NCBI GenBank assembly: GCA_030145435.1
Contig: JAQYVQ010000126.1
Location: 1-5,321 of the forward strand
DNA from: Syntrophobacteria bacterium
Lineage (GTDB): Bacteria; Desulfobacterota; DSWW01
Reading direction: 5' to 3'
DNA length: 5,321 nt
Shown here: in pieces, positions 1 to 4,052 of the stretch
Position numbering within the stretch: the first letter of the stretch is position 1
How the letters are laid out: every line of letters starts with the position of its first letter
The notes under the pieces: generated by a model
Database searches by the model: none
What the model saw: the letters and a program-made list of their open reading frames with translations, nothing else
Told to the model about the DNA's origin: nothing
Position numbers and translations under genes: made by a program

Positions 1-1
1 T

Positions 2-103
2 GGGTCAGATTCGGCCGCGACGATCGAGCAAGACCGCAGGCATAGCACCGCTATGTCGAGGATCTTGCGAATGAGGAGGGGTTGAAGATGGCCCAAATCT
101 GGG
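2..103. repeat. Nested palindromic element (candidate mobile repeat or structured RNA)
   Basis: About 100 bp with no convincing coding frame but with strong nested dyad symmetry. The outer arms are cagatt (6-11) plus ggcc (13-16), pairing with ggcc (90-93) plus aatctg (96-101). Inside them gcaaga (28-33) pairs with tcttgc (63-68), extended by cc (34-35) with gg (60-61). At the tip catagc (41-46) pairs with gctatg (50-55) around the loop acc. The arrangement fits a short non-autonomous mobile element or an RNA that folds into one long stem with a terminal hairpin. It lies 3' of the acyltransferase gene, so it could also act on the end of that transcript. The pairing is seen directly; the class is inference. 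The element may extend left of the window. Confidence 0.5.
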
Positions 104-136
104 ATGCGAAAATGTGAAGTTATTTCTGCGCGAACC

Positions 137-847
137 CTAAGCAGTGACCAGGCTTCCGGCGGTGTTGTAACACTCCGTCAGCTTCTCTTTGAGGATTCTC
201 GTAAACTCTTTTATCGTCTCCCCGTTGTAGTAGATCGGTTCGCCCACGACCAGGGAGACCTTGACCCTCTCCCAGAAGGGGATGAAGGACTGAAACGACC
301 CGAAAGGCAGCTTTGAATACCCGGGACTCAAGGGGATGATGGGTAGCCTGGCGTCGGAATTCATGAAGGCCTGCATCTTCGCGGTGGCGGCCAGCCCCTT
401 CTCCAGTTCTCCCACGTGACCCTGTACCCGGGTCCCTTCCGGATACAAGAGCAGCAGGGCCCCCTGTTTCACAGGCTGCAGCAGACGGCCGACATCGCTC
501 GGCCTGAACCCAATTTCATCCTTCTTCCGGTTGATGCTATAGGCCCCCATTTTCTTCATCCACCACCTCCGGGCTGTCAGAAGCGTGGTCGAAGTGTCGA
601 AGAAGTCCGGCTTGGAAAAGGTGTACATCATCCGGTCGATGAAACACCCTGTGGCAACCAGGTCAAACCAGTGGGAGTGCTTCGAGGCCAGGATGGCCGG
701 CGCATCCTTGGGGATGTTTTCCGCTCCCACGATCTCTTGAACAGCGAAAAGAGGTAACAGGGCCCTGCAGATCCTCCTCGACATACGATACAGTCTCTCA
801 TTGATATCCAAATCGCTATCCGAAAACAGTCCAGATTGATCGGTCAT
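137..847 (-). CDS. PlsC-like 1-acyl-glycerol-3-phosphate acyltransferase family protein
   Basis: A 236-residue protein of the PlsC/LPLAT superfamily, which transfers an acyl group from acyl-CoA or acyl-ACP to lysophosphatidate or a related acceptor at the inner membrane face during phospholipid synthesis. All four family blocks are visible. The catalytic HX4D motif is H57-S-H-W-F-D62. Block II is G101-A-Y-S-I-N-R107. Block III is Y135-P-E-G-T-R140, which binds the acceptor phosphate. Block IV is P169-I-I-P172. Length is normal for a single-domain PlsC. Only a short hydrophobic stretch (about 29-40) precedes the HX4D motif, so membrane attachment is probably peripheral. The ATG at 847 follows a strong ribosome site, ggagaagg (854-861), 6 bases upstream. 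It lies downstream of the histidine kinase gene but has its own likely promoter at 930-959. Substrate cannot be told from sequence: it could be housekeeping PlsC, a paralogue, or an acyltransferase for another lipid. Confidence 0.9.
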   Translation of the reverse strand: MTDQSGLFSDSDLDINERLYRMSRRICRALLPLFAVQEIVGAENIPKDAPAILASKHSHWFDLVATGCFIDRMMYTFSKPDFFDTSTTLLTARRWWMKKMGAYSINRKKDEIGFRPSDVGRLLQPVKQGALLLLYPEGTRVQGHVGELEKGLAATAKMQAFMNSDARLPIIPLSPGYSKLPFGSFQSFIPFWERVKVSLVVGEPIYYNGETIKEFTRILKEKLTECYNTAGSLVTA

Positions 848-921
848 GCCTAACCTTCTCCTCTCAGATGTACATTCGATCCGCGAACGGAATCGATCTC
901 CTTCAACAACATATCGTCAAA

Positions 922-947
922 ACCTGAAAGATATAGCAGAATCAGGT
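922..947. promoter_or_regulatory. Inverted repeat overlapping the -10 region (possible operator)
   Basis: A perfect 6-bp dyad, acctga (922-927) and tcaggt (942-947), with a 14-bp spacer surrounds the predicted -10 box and the start point of the acyltransferase promoter. A repressor dimer bound here would block transcription. Alternatively, as RNA on the minus strand it forms a weak hairpin followed by four T residues, so it could instead be a poor terminator for the upstream kinase. Six-base arms are short, so chance is possible. Confidence 0.3.
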
Positions 948-959
948 GTCGCTTGTCAA
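930..959 (-). promoter_or_regulatory. Sigma70-type promoter for the acyltransferase gene
   Basis: Read on the minus strand, a perfect -35 box TTGACA (954-959) is followed after 18 bases by TATATC (930-935), a 4/6 match to the -10 consensus. Transcription would start near 922-924, giving a leader of about 75 bases before the ATG at 847. It lies in the 133-bp gap after the kinase stop codon. It implies that the acyltransferase can be expressed independently of the upstream kinase. The prediction is from consensus match only. Confidence 0.55.
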
Positions 960-979
960 TAAACGAGGGGGCTTGCCCT

Positions 980-996
980 GTCAGCCGACGGCTGAC
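980..996 (-). other. Stem-loop at the kinase stop codon
   Basis: A perfect palindrome, gtcagccg / cggctgac around one central base, realistically a 7-bp stem with a 3-base loop, contains the TGA stop (981-983) of the histidine kinase. On the minus strand it is followed by a second small GC hairpin, gggc-aa-gccc, but by no T-tract. It is therefore not a classic intrinsic terminator; it may protect the 3' end or slow polymerase. Confidence 0.35.
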
Positions 997-2189
997 TTGG
1001 CCGCCGGGACAGCTTCCCGCGGGGCCTCCGCAGAGAAGTCTGCTTTCGGAAGGGTGAAAGAGAAGGTGCTGCCCCTTCCCTTGCGGCTCTCCACCCAGAT
1101 GTTCCCGCCGTAGTAGGAAATGATCTCCTTGCAGATCGGAAGCCCGAGCCCTGTCCCGCTCGGTTTGTCCTCCAGCGTGTCCTCGGACACCTGCCTGAAC
1201 TTGTCAAAGATCATCTCGAAGTGCTTCTCTTCGATTCCAATCCCCTGATCGGATACGCTCACCTTGATCCAGTCCGGCCTTTCGCCGGTCCGCTTCCCTT
1301 CCAACACCTCCACCTCGACCCGGACCTCCCCCCCGACCAAAGAGAACTTAACGGCATTGGCCACCAGATTGGTGATCACCTGCTGGATCCTGTCACGGTC
1401 CACCAAGACAGGCGGAAGATCCGGATCGATATCCAGATTCATCCGCAGGGACTTCTCCCGGAGAAGCTGATGCTGGAACTTGGTCACGTCCTTGAAGATT
1501 TCCTCGATGGATACCAAGTCGTCGTTGTAGACCATCTTGCCCGCCTGGATCTTCGAGAGGTCGAGGAAGTCATTGATGAGCCTGGCCAGGCGATCGCTCT
1601 CGACCTTAATGATCTCCGCGAATTCCCTCCGGGTCTCCGGGGCCTCGTCCTCGTACTGGAGAAGGATTTCAGCGAAGGACCGGATCGAAGTAAGCGGAGT
1701 TCGCAGCTCGTGAGACACGGAGGAGAGAAAAGAGTCTTTCAACTCGTCCGCTTTCTTCACCCCTTCATAGGCCTTCTTCAGGTCCGCCGTCCTCTCCCTC
1801 ACCCGCCTGTCGAGCTCTTCGTTGATTCTTCTTACTTCCTGCTCCACCTGCTTCCGCTCGTCGATCTCTTTCTCGAGTTCCCGGTTCTTGACCAGCAACT
1901 CCTGGTTGCGTTCTTCAACCCTGCTCTCGAGCTCCTCGCGGGCGTTTCGCAGCTCGCTGATAAGATAGATCGTGAAATAGCCGACGATGGACGAAACGAG
2001 GAAGGGAGTGATGAAGCCGGCCCACAGGAGGTCCGGGTGCAGGTGACCCGTCAACAGAAAGCTCAAGACAATGCAGATCACCTCGGAGAGAAGGACCGCG
2101 ACAAGGACAATGAGACAAAACAGGTAGCCCGGTCTCACGGCCATGAGTAGGTTCGTAATCTTCCTTGTGAACTCCCGAAGCACGTACAC
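981..2189 (-). CDS. Membrane-anchored sensor histidine kinase
   Basis: A 402-residue HisKA/HATPase_c kinase that autophosphorylates on histidine and passes the phosphate to a response regulator. Two membrane helices (about 21-47 and 56-78) are joined by a loop of only about 8 residues, so a periplasmic ligand pocket is absent. A charged coiled coil (about 80-150) follows as signal linker. HisKA: S159-H160-E-L-R-T-P, with H160 the phosphorylated residue. ATPase: N box N274 and N278, G1 box DQGIGI (314-319), F box FDKFR (328-332), G2 box GTGLGL (345-350). The catalytic core is intact. There is no PAS, GAF or receiver domain, and no response regulator beside it, so its partner is elsewhere. The start is GTG. 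A second in-frame GTG at 2181-2183 is better spaced from the ribosome site and may be the true start, giving 400 residues. The short C-terminal tail after the ATPase (about 383-402) is Ala/Glu-rich and probably disordered. Confidence 0.93.
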   Translation of the reverse strand: MYVLREFTRKITNLLMAVRPGYLFCLIVLVAVLLSEVICIVLSFLLTGHLHPDLLWAGFITPFLVSSIVGYFTIYLISELRNAREELESRVEERNQELLVKNRELEKEIDERKQVEQEVRRINEELDRRVRERTADLKKAYEGVKKADELKDSFLSSVSHELRTPLTSIRSFAEILLQYEDEAPETRREFAEIIKVESDRLARLINDFLDLSKIQAGKMVYNDDLVSIEEIFKDVTKFQHQLLREKSLRMNLDIDPDLPPVLVDRDRIQQVITNLVANAVKFSLVGGEVRVEVEVLEGKRTGERPDWIKVSVSDQGIGIEEKHFEMIFDKFRQVSEDTLEDKPSGTGLGLPICKEIISYYGGNIWVESRKGRGSTFSFTLPKADFSAEAPREAVPAAKSAVG

Positions 2190-2196
2190 TTCTCCG
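2181..2196 (-). promoter_or_regulatory. Ribosome binding site and twin GTG start codons of the histidine kinase
   Basis: On the minus strand the start region reads GGAG, AA, then GTG-TAC-GTG. The first GTG (2187-2189) is only 2 bases from GGAG, too close for efficient initiation. The second (2181-2183) is 8 bases away, near optimal. The reading frame is open further upstream to a stop at 2220-2222 but contains no ATG. The second GTG is therefore the better start by spacing; the difference is two residues. Confidence 0.5.
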
Positions 2197-2274
2197 CAGA
2201 ATCGTTGGCACCGGAACTCCTACGATACTCTCTCCATCGGCTATGTAGCTGTTTTTCTTTACGGTTTTAAGTCG

Positions 2275-2772
2275 TCACAGGAGGGCCAACGGGGTCTTGA
2301 CCCACCCTTCATCGTAGGGCGTGTTGAAGTTCCACAGGAAGCCGAAGACGGAGATCTTCCACTCCCCACCGACCCTCATGAACTCCATGTCGTAGCGGCC
2401 GTGGCCCCACATGGCCCGCACGATTGCGGTGGGCTCCAACAAGTAGAAGATCCCTGTCGCTTTGTCGCCTTCCACCGTGACAACAGGGTTCAGAATCAGG
2501 TGTGAAGCGGAGAACCGGTCCTTTTCGTGCCGGACCAGGCTGTAGAATTCTGTGAGCGCCTCCCTGCCCTCGCACGCATAGGTGATCGCGGCTTCACCCT
2601 CTCCCGGTTCCCCCCTCGTCTGAACATCCAGCCTGGCATCGTCGGTGAAACAATCGATCACCTTGTCAAATTCGCCATAGTCGAGCCAGTACGTGTAGTT
2701 CCACATCAGCTTCTTGATCTCCTCCACATCCTCGAGCTTCCCGATCCTTGCCTCGAGCTCTTTGAGCGACAT
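2275..2772 (-). CDS. SnoaL-like (NTF2-fold) domain protein
   Basis: A 165-residue protein of the SnoaL-like/NTF2 superfamily, a small cone-shaped fold that includes dehydratases, isomerases, cyclases and ring-hydroxylating dioxygenase small subunits. An N-terminal helical segment (about 1-45), with Y26 and D31 followed by FDKVIDCFTDDARLDV, leads into beta strands, with H91 in SASHLILNP, VVTVEGDKATG (97-107), and the closing strands GRYDMEFMRVGGEWKIS (125-141). Spacing of Y26, D31 and H91 resembles the active-site Tyr/Asp/His set of bile acid 7-alpha-dehydratase BaiE and scytalone dehydratase, suggesting a dehydratase-type enzyme; this is inference. No signal peptide, so cytoplasmic. The start ATG at 2772 is chosen because agaggagg (2780-2787) lies 7 bases upstream. 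A longer frame reaching 2907 would translate the palindromic repeats and is rejected. The SDR gene lies upstream on the same strand, beyond a 317-bp repeat-filled gap. Exact substrate unknown. Confidence 0.83.
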   Translation of the reverse strand: MSLKELEARIGKLEDVEEIKKLMWNYTYWLDYGEFDKVIDCFTDDARLDVQTRGEPGEGEAAITYACEGREALTEFYSLVRHEKDRFSASHLILNPVVTVEGDKATGIFYLLEPTAIVRAMWGHGRYDMEFMRVGGEWKISVFGFLWNFNTPYDEGWVKTPLALL

Positions 2773-2787
2773 AATGCATCCTCCTCT
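2773..2787 (-). promoter_or_regulatory. Ribosome binding site of the SnoaL-like gene
   Basis: The minus strand carries agaggagg (2780-2787), 7 bases before the ATG at 2770-2772. This near-perfect Shine-Dalgarno decides the start against the in-frame ATG at 2905-2907, which lies inside a repeat hairpin. Confidence 0.75.
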
Positions 2788-2832
2788 AAGCTTTCCTCTT
2801 ACGACCTGACCCCTTTCTGCTACCGGATTCTT

Positions 2833-2916
2833 CCTTCTCCCCTCTGGGGAGAAGGTCAGGATGAGGGGGAGCTTCTGTGCCACCCTCACCCTGGCCCTCT
2901 CCCTCAAGGGAGAGGG
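2833..2916. repeat. Inverted pair of a GGGAGAGGG-type palindromic repeat
   Basis: Two copies of one repeat face each other. The left copy holds a 10-bp perfect stem, ccttctcccc (2833-2842) with ggggagaagg (2846-2855), loop tct, followed by tcaggatgagggg. The right copy begins with accctcaccctgg (2882-2894) and holds a 9-bp stem, ccctctccc (2895-2903) with gggagaggg (2908-2916), loop tcaa. The reverse complement of the left copy matches the right in 18 of the first 22 positions. The whole unit sits in the leader of the SnoaL-like gene. It resembles dispersed extragenic palindromes of many proteobacteria. Confidence 0.75.
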
Positions 2917-2932
2917 AAACCAAGGCGCTAGT

Positions 2933-2959
2933 GGATTCCCGCCTGCGCGGGAATGACGG
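2933..2959 (+). repeat. 27-bp extragenic palindromic repeat, copy 1 (ATTCCCGC type)
   Basis: An 8-bp perfect stem, attcccgc (2935-2942) with gcgggaat (2947-2954), loop ctgc, is flanked by gg on the left and gacgg on the right. It shares its whole frame with copies at 3954-3980 (inverted) and 4000-4026. The core ATTCCC-N8-GGGAAT is the same pattern as the dRS3 element of Neisseria and similar repeats in other proteobacteria. Confidence 0.8.
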
Positions 2960-2993
2960 CTGGTTGGTTATTCCCCTTTCCTGCGGGCGCCTG

Positions 2994-3012
2994 GGATTCA
3001 CGGGAACGACGG
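2994..3012 (+). repeat. Degenerate copy of the 27-bp repeat
   Basis: The stretch ggattc-acgggaa-cgacgg keeps the left end (ggattc) and right end (cgggaa, gacgg) of the 27-bp unit but has lost the middle of the left stem and the loop. It looks like a decayed copy with an internal deletion, about 35 bp from the intact copy 1. Confidence 0.45.
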
Positions 3013-3028
3013 ATTCTAGACTGCGAAC

Positions 3029-3061
3029 ATTGCGAGGCCCTTGGTAAAGGGCCGAAGCAAT
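3029..3061. repeat. Stem-loop repeat of the ATTGCGAGG / GAAGCAAT type
   Basis: A two-part stem: attgc (3029-3033) with gcaat (3057-3061), and ggccctt (3036-3042) with aagggcc (3047-3053), loop ggta, with a small internal bulge (ga opposite gaa). The frame attgcgagg...cgaagcaat resembles a common dispersed repeat of environmental proteobacteria, different from the other two families here. It lies just after the SDR gene in transcription order. There is no T-tract, so it is not an obvious terminator. Confidence 0.6.
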
Positions 3062-3105
3062 CCCCCTGCCTAACGGGCTATCGGCGCCGCTATTCCCAGG
3101 GGGAT
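3060..3105. repeat. 9-bp inverted repeat spanning the SDR stop codon
   Basis: Perfect arms atccccctg (3060-3068) and cagggggat (3097-3105), 28 bp apart, bracket the SDR stop codon (3090-3092) and an internal 8-bp palindrome, cggcgccg (3082-3089). The left arm touches the neighbouring stem-loop repeat. It may form a large 3' stem in the SDR transcript; no T-tract follows. Confidence 0.35.
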
Positions 3106-3923
3106 GCGTGGCCCTTGAGTCCGCCATCCACGTAGAACACTTGTCCGGTCAAGGTCCAGGACTCCTCGCGTACCAGCCAGAGCATTGCGTCGGCCACATC
3201 CTCCGGATGAACTTGCCGGTTCATGATCGTTTTCGTCCGGTTGAAGTACTCGTAGAACGCCTCGGGCTTTCCACCGCTGACTGCGCCGAAGGCCTCCCCT
3301 GTCCACTGAAACATGGGCGTCATGACCCCGCCCGGGGCTATGCAGTTCACCGTGATGTTGAAGGCCCCCACCTCCCGGGCCATGGCAAGGGTCATGGTGT
3401 GGACGCCGCCCTTGGAAGCACAGTAATGGGTGTGCAGCGGTTCCGGGTTCCTGCCGTCTATGGAACCGATGTTCACGATACGGCCCCAGTTCTGTGCGAT
3501 CATGTGGGGAACCACGTACTTGGCACACAGCCAGGGTCCCTTGAGGTTGACGTCAACGGTCACATCCCACTGCTCTTCGGAGATTTCCCAAAAAGGGGCG
3601 AAGGTGCAGACGCCGGCGTTGTTCACCAGGATGTCGATCCGCCCGAACTCGTCCATCACCCTCCTGGTCATGGCCTCCACCTCGGCGGCCTTGCTCACAT
3701 CGCACGTGATGGGGAGCGCCCTGCCCCCCAGCGCGGTGATCTCCTCGGCGACCTTCCCGAGGCCCGTCTCCGTGGCGCCCGGAAGCGGAACGACGGGATT
3801 GTCCTTGCAGATGTCGACCAGGGCCACGCTCGCGCCTTCCCGGGCCAGGGCAAGCGCGTGTGCCGCTCCCATACCGTGTCCGGCGCCCGTAACGATACCG
3901 ACTTTGCCTTCCAGTGTTGGCAT
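3090..3923 (-). CDS. Short-chain dehydrogenase/reductase (classical SDR with insert, mycofactocin-type)
   Basis: A 277-residue Rossmann-fold oxidoreductase that interconverts an alcohol and a ketone with NAD(H). Cofactor motif T12-G-A-G-H-G-M-G19. D37 ends the second beta strand, which favours NAD over NADP. Catalytic set N126, S154, Y167 and K171 (YxxxK), with NNAG at 101-104. The C-terminal block EDVADAMLWL (241-250) and VDGG (265-268) is typical. After D37 lies an extra segment of about 20 residues (DICKDNPVVPLPGATETGL) before the next helix. A similar insert starting with DIC and a proline-rich P-L/P-A-T run marks the mycofactocin-coupled/carveol-dehydrogenase SDR subfamily (TIGR03971), where the cofactor is held tightly. 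That placement is inference. The ATG at 3923 has agaggaggt (3932-3940) 8 bases upstream. The next gene downstream is SnoaL-like, suggesting a shared pathway. Substrate unknown; a steroid, terpenoid or hydroxyacyl compound is possible. Confidence 0.92.
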   Translation of the reverse strand: MPTLEGKVGIVTGAGHGMGAAHALALAREGASVALVDICKDNPVVPLPGATETGLGKVAEEITALGGRALPITCDVSKAAEVEAMTRRVMDEFGRIDILVNNAGVCTFAPFWEISEEQWDVTVDVNLKGPWLCAKYVVPHMIAQNWGRIVNIGSIDGRNPEPLHTHYCASKGGVHTMTLAMAREVGAFNITVNCIAPGGVMTPMFQWTGEAFGAVSGGKPEAFYEYFNRTKTIMNRQVHPEDVADAMLWLVREESWTLTGQVFYVDGGLKGHASPWE

Positions 3924-3953
3924 CTTCTGCGACCTCCTCTCTGTAGCGCTTTG

Positions 3954-4026
3954 CCGTCATCCCCGCGCAGGCGGGGATCCCTCAGCTCCTGAAGCCACTG
4001 GATTCCCGCTTTCGCGGGAATGACGG
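3954..4026. repeat. REPIN-like unit: two inverted copies of the 27-bp palindromic repeat
   Basis: Copy 2 (3954-3980, inverted) has stem atccccgc (3959-3966) with gcggggat (3971-3978), loop gcag. Copy 3 (4000-4026) has stem attcccgc (4002-4009) with gcgggaat (4014-4021), loop tttc. They face each other across 19 bp, so the unit ends in ccgtcat and atgacgg. Two REP-like sequences in this arrangement are the form moved by RAYT transposases in other bacteria; no such gene is in the window. The unit fills most of the gap between the hybrid kinase and the SDR gene. It may stabilise or attenuate a shared transcript. Confidence 0.75.
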
Positions 4027-4052
4027 GCGGTGATGAGTTTCGGGTTGGGGGG

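Larger units (their letters stand above)
2788..3089. other. Repeat-filled intergenic stretch between the SDR and SnoaL-like genes
   Basis: Together with the ribosome site this makes a 317-bp gap without a gene. It holds, from left to right, an inverted pair of one palindrome (2833-2916), an intact and a decayed copy of a second (2933-2959, 2994-3012), and a stem-loop of a third (3029-3061). Frames crossing it are translations of the repeats. No convincing promoter was found on the minus strand; tagaat near 3013-3018 could be a -10 box but has no -35 partner. Confidence 0.7.

Noticed and set aside
104..316. 70-codon plus-strand frame at the left edge
   Set aside because: Most of it overlaps the acyltransferase gene in antisense and it has no ribosome site or motif.
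980..996. Intrinsic terminator after the membrane histidine kinase
   Set aside because: The stem is perfect but no T-tract follows on the minus strand; kept only as a stem-loop.
1221..2150. 309-codon open frame on the plus strand opposite the histidine kinase
   Set aside because: It mirrors a kinase with all catalytic boxes intact on the other strand. Its product shows no domain, and long antisense frames are expected in GC-rich coding DNA.
2226..2274. Possible promoter TTAAAA-N17-TACATA before the membrane histidine kinase
   Set aside because: The match is only 4/6 and 3/6 in an AT-rich patch; too weak to call.
2773..2907. 45-codon upstream extension of the SnoaL-like gene
   Set aside because: The extension would translate the repeat hairpins and carries no family similarity; the strong ribosome site at 2780-2787 supports the ATG at 2772.
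2833..3061. CRISPR array
   Set aside because: The repeats belong to different families, are oppositely oriented and irregularly spaced, with no uniform spacers and no cas genes.
3108..3992. 294-codon open frame on the plus strand opposite the SDR gene
   Set aside because: It is the shadow of a clear SDR; its end runs into the palindromic repeat, and it has no recognisable motif.
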